Below are positions 44,938-56,003 of a DNA stretch of 64,000 nt, piece by piece (position 1 is the stretch's first letter; the number at the start of each line of letters is the position of its first letter). The notes beneath the pieces are model-generated. The model was not told the DNA's origin. It was given only the letters and a program-made list of their open reading frames with translations, and did not search any database. A program made the position numbers and the translations under genes. Where the stretch lies: assembly GCA_017311315.1 (NCBI GenBank), contig CM029626.1, positions 7,461,006 to 7,525,005 on the forward strand, written 5' to 3'. The stretch comes from Dendrocalamus latiflorus. Its lineage: Eukaryota > Streptophyta > Magnoliopsida > Poales > Poaceae.

Positions 44938-46278
44938 GAGTATTGCTATACAACATTCGACTGTTTTTAAAGACAAAAACAGTCAGATTGATCTGGGACG
45001 TTAGATCTCCATCCAACGGATCTACCCATACATAGGGATGGCAATCGGGCGCGGCGGGTACGGGTAGTGCTCGCCCATACCCGTACCCGCGACCTCAATT
45101 TTCGCCCACGGGCATACCCGTACCCGCCCGCGGGTAAAAAACCCCGCCCATACCCGTCGCCCGCGGGTACCCGTCACCCGCGGGCATACCCGTTTACCCG
45201 CGAACTGAGTACATCACATATTCACATTTAAACATCACCTATGCATCACAAATTCACATATTCAACAACTACAATGGAAGCACTGATAGCAGGTCCGAAA
45301 CAACTGATAGTAGGTCCAAAGCTTACATACATTCCAAACATTCCAACAAATTCTCCAGACATATACATACTGACATACATTTATCAACGCAGTGAGAACT
45401 CAAACAAAATCAAGGATTGGCCCAGACATACACATACATTACAGACATACATTTATCAACGCAGAAATCAACCTGGCAGTCTCCCTCGCCGCTTCTCTGG
45501 GCAAAATTGATGTCTGTATGCACCCAGGCCGGCGCACGTCGTCGGCACGGCCGTTGCACCCCCTGAAACACGTCAAGGATCGGCGATGAGGAAGAAAGGA
45601 GGGAGGACCGGAGGAGGCTCACCTGAGGGGCGGCGACGGAGCGAGGAGCGGCGGCGGCGGAGCGAGGGGCGGCGACGGAGGGCGGCCGGATCTGGAACGA
45701 GGGGGAGGGGAGGGGAGGGGAGGGGCGGCGGCGGAGCGAGGGGGAGGGGGATCTGGAACGAGGGGCGGCGGCGGAGCGACGGGCGACCGGATCTGGAACA
45801 AGGGGCGGCGGCGGAGCGAGGGGGAGGGGCGGCGACGGAGCGAGGGGGACGGGGAGGGGAGACTTCGGGAGGAGGCGGAGCCTTTGGAGCAAGAGTGCGA
45901 GACGGCCAGACGGGTCACGGGATTTGGAGCAGCGGGTCAGGGAATAGGGACTTAGGGTTTACTGTTTTGGAGGCCCACATGTCAGTACATTTTTCACGGG
46001 TAAACGGGTACGGGTAAAGCTAACCCATACCCGTACCCGTTTACCCGATGGGTAAAGATTTCCCCCCGTTTTTCTACCCATGGGTAAAGAATGTATCCCA
46101 TACCCGACCCTATTAGGGTATTTACCCACGGGTACACGGGTAAATGGGCACAATTGCCATCCCTACCCATACAAGCCCCCTCCAAAAAAATGATCTAGAA
46201 CGTTGGATCTTCATCTAACGGCTCAAAATCTGACTGTTTTTGTTCTAAAAAACAGTCGAATGTTGTATAGACACTCCC
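44938..46278. mobile_element. MULE-type MITE (200 bp) interrupted by a nested hAT
   Basis: The ends, GAGTATTGCTATACAACATT and the inverse of GGGAGTGTCTATACAACATT, continue inward as matching arms (CGACTGTTTTT, ACAAAAACAGTCAGATT, and inverted GATC/AACGG text). They are flanked by a perfect 9-bp duplication ttaatatat (44929-44937, 46279-46287), as Mutator-like elements make. Removing the hAT and one duplication leaves about 200 bp. Confidence 0.85.
45033..46165. mobile_element. Non-autonomous hAT nested in the MULE MITE
   Basis: Ends TAGGGATGGCAAT and ATTGCCATCCCTA are perfect inverted 13-mers with a perfect 8-bp duplication cccataca (45025-45032, 46166-46173). The subterminal regions repeat CCCGTACCC/GGGTACGGG. 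The middle has an AT-rich part (45230-45480) and a GC-rich run (45586-45880) of GGGGCGGCGGCGGAGCGAG-type units. Long frames in that run are repeat-driven and not called as genes. Confidence 0.9.
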
Positions 46279-46652
46279 TTAATATATTTTCACCCTTACT
46301 CCTTTCACATCCTCCCTCGTTTATATTTTGTTTATATTAAATTTTGCTTCTGATTTTTACTTCGAAAAAATAGAAGCTAATATAAACATATTCTTTTCTG
46401 CTTCTGATTTCTACTTACTCAGTTTTAGATGTATTCTCAAAACGGCCTCTCCACTTCTCTTACTCCTGTCTCGCTCTAAGGTAAGTCATAGGTCACAGGT
46501 GCATCATATACCCTATTCTTCTCACTCTCATCTCGTGCATGTATCTCTTTCTTATTTTTTTTTTGCATCAATTGATGATGCAGCAAGTCCCGGCACCAAA
46601 ACCGCTTATGAAACTAGCCTAGCTTGGGATTTGCAATGGTTTTAACTTCTTA

Positions 46653-46928
46653 GGGCATCTGTAGTGTATGAAAAGAGGAGGTCTTAAGCCACCTTAAAGT
46701 CAACCTTATACATTACAGAGGTGACTTTAAGCAGACCCTAAGCAAAAAAAACTTAAGGTTGGTCCTCAAGCTAAAGACCTGGCCATAAGCATTAAAATAC
46801 AATTTTTCTTTATCTGCCATATGGGACCGTCTTAAGGCCCCTTGGGTTATATACATTATGGAGTTGGTTTTAAGGTTTAGATGGGACCCACCTTAAGACC
46901 CTTTGGGTTATATACACTACAGATGCCC
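46653..46928. mobile_element. Tourist-like MITE
   Basis: Ends GGGCATCTGTAGTGTAT and ATACACTACAGATGCCC form perfect 17-bp inverted repeats between TTA duplications (46650-46652, 46929-46931). Confidence 0.88.
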
Positions 46929-47029
46929 TTAGAGACATACAGCAGACTATTTCGGAGTTAGAATTTAGTCACTTTTTTAAGGCAACTAATCCTGCGCTTG
47001 TTGTTTTCTGAGGTGTGCAAGTTAAGGTT

Positions 47030-47305
47030 GTGATCATTTTGGTTTCAGCTTTTAGCTTTTGGTTTATTTTTCACTATTCATAAATTTTGTCTTTTTCAGA
47101 ACTTTTGGCTTTTTGTTAAGCTTTTTTGCTGATTCTTTTTTTCCCCGTATTTGTTTGTATTATACGTAATGGGCTAACATATTTTTTTTATATTTTTTAA
47201 TTTTTTAAATTTAATTATGCTAAATAAGCCTCTGTCAGCTACAGTGCTTTTTCAACCAGCTACAATGCTTTTCAGCCATAAGCCACAAAAAATAAGCCCA
47301 AATGA
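47030..47305. mobile_element. Family A MITE copy
   Basis: It shares GCTTTTTTGCTGATTCTTTT, TAATGGGCTAACAT and TTTAATTATGCTAAATAAGCC with the copy at 28085. The ends GTGATCATTTTGG and CCAAATGATCACC are inverted. Confidence 0.65.
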
Positions 47306-47411
47306 TCACCACCTAAATGCCCACACAACTCACATATACAGCCCACTCATAAGTATGTATGTCTTTTATATACGCTAAACTCAGGGGTCAGTTGTGATAG
47401 CATGAAAAGTA

Positions 47412-47653
47412 GGGTCTGTTCTTTTTAGCTGCGGCTTGTGGTTTTTGGTTGCGGCGTGTGGCTTTTAGGCTGTTTGTACGAGAGATTACAGAGTAACAGA
47501 AACTCATGTGCGATTTTTACCGATATAAATGAAGTCAGTAAAGTATGTACTACAATTAATTAGTAGATCTTATCTTAAAAAATACTCCATTTAAAAATTA
47601 ACTACTATAGAAAAACTGAAAATTAATTTTTAAAAGCTAAAAAGAACAGAACC
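47412..47653. mobile_element. Family B MITE copy
   Basis: Ends GGGTCTGTTCTTTTTAGC and GCTAAAAAGAACAGAACC are flanked by GTA (47409-47411, 47654-47656). The interior contains TTTTTACCGATATAAATGAAG, as in 21975-22218 in the other orientation. Confidence 0.7.
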
Positions 47654-47989
47654 GTAGTCCTACGAGATCTATATCTTGTGCATCTATGGTTAGGCCCTCG
47701 TTAAACATGATACATGGTATTTAACTTAATTCTATCACCTATGAACCCTCCTATAAAATATGTGTCACGTGTTATGCCATTAGAAGGGTCCAATCTCACA
47801 GTACCCCACGTCTAGTAGCATTATTTTCCGGTAAGGCCTCCACCATGCATGCGTTGCCATTTGGCATAGGGAGAGAAAGTGTATTTTTAAGTTAGCGGTT
47901 ATAAGTTAATTATAGTAAACACTGTAACGATTTTATTTATATTAATTAAAATTACACACGAGCTTTTTATACTCTATAGTTTTCGGGAT

Positions 47990-48260
47990 AGACTATTGCA
48001 AAGGCGACTGAAATTTTTTTATCTTTCAGTCATCTAAAGTTGCACTTTGAATCACCTGAAGTTGCACATGTTTTTTTGGAGGGGGGCTGCAATTTTAGTT
48101 GATTGAGAGTACAATTTCAGGTCACCTGAAGTTGCACTCTGAATCACCTAAAGTTGCAGCTGTTTTTTTAGAGGGGCTGTAATTTTAGTTCATTGAGAGT
48201 GCAATTTAGGTGACTGAAACATAAAAATATCTCAGTCGCCTACGCAATAGTAAAACTGAT
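47990..48260. mobile_element. MITE-like element with internal direct repeats
   Basis: GACTATTGCAAAGGCGACTG on the left is mirrored by CAGTCGCCTACGCAATAGTA on the right. Inside, a unit with CACCTGAAGTTGCA...GAGGGG...TTTTAGTT is present twice. It lies within family B-like sequence (47880-48300), so it probably inserted into an older MITE. Confidence 0.55.
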
Positions 48261-48299
48261 AGTTTTTTTATAAACAACTAAAAATTATAAAAGCCACTC

Positions 48300-49590
48300 A
48301 TAAATCGTAGAAAAAAAAAACAGCCCTGCATGCAACCAGAGACACCACGCAGGACCACGTGCTTGACAACACTCAGGGATGGAGGAGACACGAGATGAGA
48401 GGCCTACCATGCTACCTGCTGCCTAGCATACATGGTTGTTGAAGGAGTTAAGGCTTCGCGTTCTCTACCTTCTCGATCGATTCGATGGCGCGGCCTGACC
48501 AGAGAAGCACGCTGCGCCACACCACATGCATGCATGCAGCCATGCAGGACGAGGAGCGGGCCCCGCGAGAGCAGCGCTGAAATGGCATGCTGGTGTGTGT
48601 AGGCCACGCCGACGTGCGGGCAAGCGGCAAGCCGACGTACGTCGCCGAGCAAAACACGGCACGCGCGTACGCACGCTAGCTTTTGTGTGCGCTCGCGCGC
48701 ATATGCGTGCAACCGCATGCACTCTTGCTTGCTTATTTTTGTGTAGCTCCAGCTATGTCCAAGTGTGGGTTTCGCCGTTGCGGAAACGGGTAGAATTAAT
48801 GTCCGTCGAGACAGGTGACTTGAACTGCAGCTCTAGATCTAAATTTATTTTCAAAAAGAAAACATACTAAGAAGGGTCAAATTGTAATTTTTATAAAGTT
48901 TGAGACTACATCGGGAATTTCAGGTCATGCCGGCCCAAGCACAGTACATTAGAGCGTGTTGTGCCATGCCACCTGGCGTGTCCGATTCTTAGATCCGACC
49001 CGATAGTTTGTGTTGTGCCGCCATGTGTCTTGCTTGGATCATGCCATGACATGTGATTCTTGGTTTAATCGGGTAACTTTCTAATTCAAGGACTTTTAAT
49101 CTGATTTCTTCAGTGATCCAGCTTGCCATGACATGTGGGAGCATATGCAAAGCCATCTTGGCTATCTTCTACCCACGAGCAAGATTTGATTATCAATTTG
49201 GTTTTTAGTTCTTGGTTGGTGTGTGTGTTCTCAAATTACAAAAAGGTCTCAAATTTATCACAGATTTTTTGATGGAATAGCATCTTGAGATCTTAAGTAA
49301 TTTGTGTACAAAGTTCCACGGCCATTTGATCTTTTAATCAAAAGATATGTGTATTTTAGATCTTGCGGTTGTGCGATTGCTCTATTTTTCCAAGTCGCTT
49401 TCGACCGCATCTGGTTACTACCGCTCTTTGATTTTCTATCATTTATTGATAATCGATCTCACTGGTCAAGTTTCAGATTGGTTCGACCACTCTGGTCGTG
49501 ATCACTACTAGTTGATCGTTGACCCTTCTGGTCATATTCCGAACTGTTACGACTTCTCTAGTCATCGACTACTCGATTGGTTTTCCGGCC
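48300..49590. other. Intergenic DNA, no gene
   Basis: The GC-rich stretch 48400-48720 gives overlapping frames without domains. Nothing else is recognised. Confidence 0.4.
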
Positions 49591-50226
49591 ATAGCTTCTG
49601 GACATCGACCACAAAAGTTACAATCACATCAGTCTTGTCCACGTTGATTTTCGACCACTCATTGGTCCTCGACCATGCTGGTCTTTCGACCGCACACTGG
49701 ACATCGACCACGTCGGTTTTTGACAACATTGGTTTCGACCACGCTGGTTTCGATCATGTTGGTTTTGATCACGTTGATTTCGACCACGTCAGTTTTTGAC
49801 AATGTTGGTTTCGACCACGTTGGTTTTGACCATGTTGGTATCCAATTGGCAATTGATCTACGACCATGGTGATCTCCGTCTGATAGTTGATTTTCAACTA
49901 CGTTGGTATCCGACTGGTAGTAGATCTCTGACCACGGTGATCTCCATCTACGTTGGTATCCAACTGGCAGTCGATCTCCGACCACGGTGATTTCCATCCG
50001 TTAGTCATAACCGGCCACATTGATTTTCGACCAGTGGTCGTAACCCGACCACGTATTGTTCCGAACTGGTCATGCTTAGCTCTGTGTTCCTCTGTTTTTC
50101 AAGAAGACTTCATATCATAATCTTCATAATTTTGTAACTATCGGAGTAAAGAATTAGTGAATATTTAGGGGAAAGAATTTCAAAGCACCATTCACCCCCT
50201 CCCCCTTTGTTGCCTATCCGTTCCTA
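49591..50226. repeat. Degenerate 15-bp tandem repeats followed by an LTR-like end
   Basis: Between about 49640 and 49850 units near TTGGTTTCGACCACG repeat, giving pseudo-peptides such as FDHVGFDHV. From 49855 a longer unit with GACCACGGTGATCTCC and CGTTGGTATCCAACTGGCAG repeats about three times. The text CACCATTCACCCCCTCCCCC near 50190 and a terminal CTACA resemble the end of some plant retrotransposon LTRs. No coding domain. Confidence 0.5.
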
Positions 50227-50634
50227 CACTTCAAGATATGCATAATTTAATTTTGGGATATCTATTTCTAATGTGACTTAATACTTTCTTATGTGTAAAT
50301 CACATTTTTGAAATACTTTCTTATGTGTAAATCACATTTTTGAACCATTGTACCAATCTAGAGTCATACGTACGCATCTCAAAACTAATCCAAATGCCAA
50401 GAAAATCACACTAGATTTAATAAAAAAACCGGGCAACTTTCAAATAGCAAACCCTTTAAGACCTCGTTTTTAATACAGGATTTTCCCTCAACCTTCATGA
50501 ATTGATCGGTTTTGTGTGAAATTCCTACGAAATTCATATGAATTTCCTCATTCTAAACATGACTTTCTGTTATTTTTAGGTGAGTAAAGAAGGCACTGCT
50601 CTTCTGTTATTTCTCCAGACTAAAGGGCCTGTTC

Positions 50635-50866
50635 TTTTGGGCTTCTCAAATTGGTTTTTGGCTTCTGCTACAGTACCAAACTTTCAAATGGAGTCTTTTC
50701 TCAAGACGGGGTCTACAAGTTAAACGATCTACACGTTAAAAGCTCAACATCTGTACCAGCCAAAATTGCAAGTGAGTATATGTTTCTCCGTAATCTGTAC
50801 CGTAAACAGCCAAAATTCAAAAATTTCAACCAAAAGCCATAAACCGCAGCCGAAAAGAACAGGCCC
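50635..50866. mobile_element. Family B MITE copy (inverted relative to 26285)
   Basis: GGGCCTGTTCTTTTGGGC at the left and GCCGAAAAGAACAGGCCC at the right. CTCAAGACGGGGTCTACAAG is the inverse of text in 26285-26527. TAA lies directly after the right end. Confidence 0.68.
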
Positions 50867-52610
50867 TAAGCTTCCAGCCAAACCAGTGTTCTCGAGCTGC
50901 AGGCCCTTGTGCAGCCCAACCAGGATGTTTGAGTTTGTTTCGAACACTATTTCCGAAAGAGGCCTGTCCACTGAAACTGAATCCTAGCTTGACAATTCCT
51001 TACTTGCAGCATACAAGTGCAGCTGAGATAAAGTTGTTCAAGCAGCGCTCATGTATCCAATTTGCTTTGGTGTCTGGTTAATCTGCTTTTTTTACTGGGT
51101 ACGAAATCGTTCAGGTAATCGATAAACCAAACACGATTTATTTTCTTGCGACGAACCAAACACAGATTATTGAAGTATGCGTATGTTGTCCTCTTTTCCA
51201 TATAGTTGAAGCTTTTGGGTGACCCATGTGAATGCATCGCGCCAAGATATTGAGTGAAATGTCAGTAGGATACAAACCTTACATACAAATTTCGTTTCAA
51301 AAAATATTACCTACAGAGTATCCAGTGCCACTCGTTCTCACGCACCATCGCACGAACGCTCTCCCCTGCCCTCTAGAAATTCTACCGCTTCAACGATCAA
51401 AAGGATTACCATTTCACCGTACCGGTGTGCTGGGCCGTCGACGTCAGTACGTAGGACGTGACACTGAACTGCTTTTGAAATGTGTGTACGATCTTGATGC
51501 TCCCATCACTGCAAGTAGGACTCCCACTCTTGGCTGGCTGTATTAAGCCCGCTTAAAACAGTTTAGACTTGTAGTTTCTGACTTATTTTTCACTATCAAT
51601 AATTTCTTCCTTTTCTGGTTTTTTTGCCTTTTTTTTAGTTTTTGGTCGATTTTTTCTTGTATTCGTTTGTACTGTCTGTAATAAGCTAACATGTTTTTCT
51701 TTTTTTAATTTTTTAAATTTAATTACGTCAAATAAATTATCATTAATTATAGTATAATTTCAGCCAGCTACAATGCTTTTTAGTCATAAGCTACTCAAAA
51801 AAGATATTTTGAGAATTCCTTAATAGATGAGCAGCGGAGTTAATTAGAATTTAGGACAAGCACATGAGCCAGAACTGCCATGCCAGACGATCTTCGATCG
51901 AAGGAGTACGTGGTGGTAAACGACGAAGCCGAAAGTCACCGCCGGAAGCACTGCGGAATCGAGCCAAATTCCTGGACGGATCTCACCAGTACGTACGTAC
52001 GTACAGCAGAGAACGGCAGGCGCCGGCGTGTAGGGCACTGATCTGGTGACTGCCTAGCTAAAGCGACGTTACACCTCGGCCTCGAGTGCAACCGACAGCA
52101 ACATCCACAGCCAACATGCTGTGCTAGCTGCTTTGCAGTTTGCACAGAACCACGCTGTCCTTGTTCGATGAATGCATGCCAGGCTTCACAAGAACCACAC
52201 CTTCGTTTCCTGCCCCGTCTGACCCGACCGGGGAATTGGACGAAATGCCGAGGGAATCGAGGAAGGAAGAAACTTGATCTCCTCCATAAGCTAATATAAA
52301 CATACATCTTTTAAAAAGGTTTTCTCGCTCCTATTTCATTTCTAGATAAGACACTGAATCATAGATGTATCATGTATCACATGTCTTTCACTTCCGTCTC
52401 GTGTACGTATCTCTTTCACTTTCTCATCGCTTAAGTTATCCATCTAAAAATTATCCATGTTAATTACTACTATTTATTTTAGTTAAAAACCATTGCTCGT
52501 AGTCAAAATCGCCAGGCCGTCACATGCGTCCATGGCCACCACACAGAACGAACACAATCGCACGTCGCGTCCTCCCGGCACGTATCTGATCGCCAGAATC
52601 CCATCCCCTG
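50867..52610. other. Upstream region of the fucosidase gene, with a family A MITE (51545-51800)
   Basis: The MITE shows TTTTTAGTTTTTGGTCGATT, GTAATAAGCTAACATG and AATTACGTCAAATAAATT. No gene is seen in the remainder; the frames 51232-51546 and 51936-52307 lack domains. Confidence 0.45.
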
Positions 52611-52617
52611 TATATAC
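52611..52617 (+). promoter_or_regulatory. TATA box of the fucosidase gene
   Basis: TATATAC lies 55-61 bases before the ATG at 52672, an ordinary spacing. Confidence 0.6.
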
Positions 52618-52671
52618 TACTGCACCTTGGTCATCGCGAGCTAGCACAAGGGGAGAGCAGTGCACGGGACG

Positions 52672-54318
52672 ATGAGGAGTGCGTTGCTGTGTTTGTCTTT
52701 AGCCGCTGTGCTCGCCAGCGTGGCGTGTTTGTCCGAGGCGACGCGTGTGACGCCGCCGCTGCCGGTGCTGCCGATCCCGTCAGCGCCGCAGCTCAAGTGG
52801 CAGCGGCGGGAGGTGATCATGTTCTTCCATTTCGGGATGAACACGTTCACCGACTCCGAGTGGGGCACGGGGCAGGAGGACCCGTCCCTGTTCCACCCCG
52901 CGGCGCTCAACGCCACCCAGTGGATGGACGCGGCCGCCGCGGCGGGCGCGTCGCTCGCCATCCTCGTTGCCAAGCACCACGACGGGTTCTGCCTCTGGCC
53001 GTCCGCGTACACGGAGCACTCCGTGCGGAGCAGCCCCTGGCGCGGCGGCCGGGGAGACGTGGTGCGCGAGTTTGCCGACGCCGCGCGCGCGCGGGGCGTC
53101 GACGCCGGGCTGTACCTCTCGCCGTGGGACCGGCACGACGAGAGGTACGGCCTCGAGGTCGCCTACAACGAGTACTACCTGGCCCAGCTCCACGAGCTCC
53201 TCACCGGGTCAGTGTCATTGTGTCAAGCGCCTGTGTCCGTGCATGTGAAAGATTCAAGCAACTCGCCATTGTTAAATGCTTAGGTGCATCCGCTAGCACC
53301 ATTGTGCAGGTACGGGAGCGTGTCGGAGATATGGTTCGACGGCGCCAAGGGCAAGAACGCGACGAACATGACGTACCACTTCCAGGAGTGGTTCCAGACG
53401 GTGAAGCAGCTGCAGAGCTCCATCAACATCTTCTCCGACGCCGGACCCGACGTACGGTGGGTCGGCGACGAGAATGGGTTCGCCGGGACCACGTGCTGGT
53501 CCACCGTCAACCGCTCCATGATAACGATCGGCCAGGCCGGCATTGAGGGGTGCGTACATGCATACCATGCACGGCCAAAACTTCCTCTGGTAATTATTGG
53601 TGCCTACCGATCGATCGATCATTCGCCATTGTTGATCTGTGTCAGGTATCTGAACAAGGGCGACCCGCGGGGGAGGAACTGGGTGCCGCCGGAGTGCGAC
53701 GTGTCGATCCGGCCGGGCTGGTTCTGGCACATGAACGAGACGGCCAAGCCGCTGAGCGAGCTGCTCGAGATATACTACAACTCGGTGGGCCGGAACTGCG
53801 TGCTCCTGCTGAACGCGCCGCCCAACACCACCGGCCTGGTCGAGGACGCCGACATCGCCAGGCTCCGCGAGTTCCGCGCGGCCATCACGACCATCTTCGG
53901 CACGGACCTCGCCGCGGGCAGCACGGCGAGGGCCAGCAGCGAGCGCGGCGGGAGGCACGGCGGCTTCGCGGCAGGCAACGTGCTCGACGGCTGCGACGAG
54001 ACGTACTGGGCGCCGACGGCAGAGGACGGGCGCAAGAACGGGTACTGGATCGAGCTTCGGCGGGCCGGCGCGCAGGCGTTCAACGTGGTCAGGATACAGG
54101 AGCACGTGGCGATGGGGCAGCGGGTGGAGCGGCACGAGGTGTACGTCGACGGTGCACCCGTGGCCAACGGCACGACGGTGGGGCACAAGCGGCTGCACCG
54201 GCTGGCCGGCCCCGTCGCCGGACGGACGGTGAAGATATGGCTCACGGCGCGGCGGGGCCCGCCACTGGTGTCGGCGGTGGGCCTCCACCTCGACCCCTTT
54301 GCAACGAACATGGTGTGA
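52672..54318 (+). CDS. Alpha-L-fucosidase, GH29 family, secreted
   Basis: Three exons, 52672-53207, 53310-53549 and 53646-54318, join in phase to give 482 residues, close to Arabidopsis FUC1. The N-terminus MRSALLCLSLAAVLASVACL is a signal peptide. The catalytic barrel shows FFHFGMNTFTD (51-61), AKHHDGFCLWPS (100-111), GLYLSPWDRH and the nucleophile Asp189 in SEIWFDGAKG. It continues with NRSMITIGQAGIEGYLNKGD and GRNCVLLLNAPPNTTG. From about residue 310 the C-terminal part (ARASSERGGRHGGFAAGNVL, then TYWAP and GYWIEL) is a beta-sandwich of the F5/8 discoidin type. Predicted role: hydrolysis of alpha-L-fucose from N-glycans or wall oligosaccharides outside the cell. An upstream in-frame GTG at 52660 is not needed; the ATG sits 55 bases after the TATA box. 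The large antisense frame is a GC shadow. Confidence 0.93.
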
Positions 54319-54714
54319 CGGCCGCTGCGCTGTGCACCGCGCGTGGCGCGAGCCAATAATTGGTGTTATGTGGTCAGTCGACGTCGCGCCCGGGCGTGCA
54401 CAACGGACGGCGCACCGGCGATAAAAGCGGCATTCTTCTGGATTGGATCCATCCATCTTTCGTGATCAAAACCACACCTTTCGAATAATTTGTTGGGTGC
54501 AATAATACCAGTTTAGTGCATTGTAGACTCTGCTGCTATATTTGTGGCCATGTCACTCGTCAGCGGTGCTCACGTTCAAAAACTATGGATCTGTGACATC
54601 TGTCTATACAATATATGGTTGTATTTAGAGCCAAAATTAGTTAAATTTAAGATCGTTAGATAGCGACCCAACGCACTAGATTCATCCCTACATCCTATAA
54701 AATACCCCTAACCT
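54319..54714. other. 3' flank of the fucosidase gene
   Basis: Non-coding, probably 3' UTR followed by spacer. Confidence 0.45.
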
Positions 54715-54717
54715 TAA

Positions 54718-55071
54718 GGGTGTGTTTGGTTGAGCTGTGGCTTCTGAAAAAGCTGCTGTGAGCTGTGGGCTGTGGAAAAGCTGCTGTAGGTTGTGGGCTG
54801 TGGAAAAGCTGTAAGCTGTTTGGTTCAAACAAGTATAAAACTTACCACCTATCTCTATTTTCCTTGAAACAACTGTGAAACAGCTCTCTATTTTCACCAT
54901 TTCAAAAAGCAGAAAGCCAAAAGCCAAAAAGCAGGGTCCAAAGTGCTTTCAAAACTGTACTACCCAAAAGTAACTGCTTCTGAAAAAGCAGTTTCTGGTT
55001 TCCACCCCTTTGGTTGGCTTTTGACTTTTTGGAAGCAAAAGCAGCTCCCAAAAGCTCAACCAAAGGCACCC
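54718..55071. mobile_element. Tourist-like MITE, copy 2 (compare 11185)
   Basis: Starts GGGTGTGTTTGGTTGAGC and ends CTCAACCAAAGGCACCC, with TAA at 54715-54717 and 55072-55074. It is nearly collinear with 11185-11537. Confidence 0.85.
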
Positions 55072-55074
55072 TAA

Positions 55075-56003
55075 CCCTCCCTCTCCCCCACCCTACCCTA
55101 GCCCAACCCCGCTGCCTCTCCCACCCCGCGATGCCTCCCTCAGCCTCGCCGGCGTCGCCTCCAACGCCGGTAAGCCCCGCTGCGTACCTCCAACGCCGGT
55201 AAGCCCCGCTGCGTACCGCCTCCCCTGCCTTGTCCTCTCGCCGCTATCCTCTTCCCCGTCACCCCACCGGCCTTTAGCGCATTTCCCTGTTGTTTTTTCC
55301 CGTCTCCAATGGCTATCGCCGCAGAATCCGTCGCCACCACCCCATCGCCTCCTAAGAGCCAATCTGGTTCTCACGGCCACCGCTGACCCTGCCCACCACC
55401 CTCCTCCTCACCCGCAGCTGAGGCGGTGCCACCGCCGCCCCGCCACCTCCATCGTTCCGTCGCCGTCCCAGCCTCCCTATAAGCTTGGAAGGGTTTGGGT
55501 GAACCCTAACTCTAACAATGAACCTGAGCCCTAATCCAACGGGGCGGCAGCGTGCGAAGACGATGGCATCGCGGGATAAGAGGAAGATGCCGGCAGCGAA
55601 GACGGCACACGAATCTTCGTGAAGATTGAAAGGTTAGAAATTCGTGTGATTTCTCCGTAAAAAATAGTTGAATGTGGTAGGGCACTTCCAAAAAACTTAT
55701 TTCCCTTAGTGCTGCTTCTGGTCCTCTAATGAATTCGGCAAAATAGCTCGATAACTTTAGAAGAAGATGTACCCCTCGTACAAGAGGGTCGTACCTTTTG
55801 GCCTTCTCTAACGAATTTGGCAAAATACTCTCGTAACTTTGGGATATGGGGTACCCCTCGCAAAAAAGATCGCAGTTTCTGATTCTCTCCAAAAACTTTG
55901 GCAAAATAGTTCCGTAATTTTGGGAGAAAGGGCACCCTCGTAGAAGTTAGGCGAAGAACCCCTCGCAGAAGGTGATCCCAGTAACCAGGCCCGGACAAAC
56001 TTA
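55075..56003. repeat. Intergenic DNA with two small tandem arrays
   Basis: At about 55160-55220 a 29-bp unit (CTCCAACGCCGGTAAGCCCC plus nine bases) occurs twice in tandem. At about 55733-55970 a unit of roughly 78 bp occurs three times, each with a TTTGGCAAAATA-like block followed by TCGTAACTTTGGGA-like text. No supported gene. Confidence 0.55.

Noticed and set aside
45410..46017. Overlapping 140-160 residue frames in the nested hAT
   Set aside because: Low-complexity GGC/GAG repeats read in several frames, no domain.
49512..49997. FDHVGFDHV-type repeat protein
   Set aside because: No supported start, stops in the surrounding frame and location in repeat DNA; kept only as a repeat.
51232..51546. 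104-residue ORF upstream of the fucosidase gene
   Set aside because: No recognisable domain, promoter or splice partner.
53293..54456. 387-residue minus-strand frame over the fucosidase gene
   Set aside because: Arg/His/Pro-rich antisense shadow running through the gene's introns; no domain.
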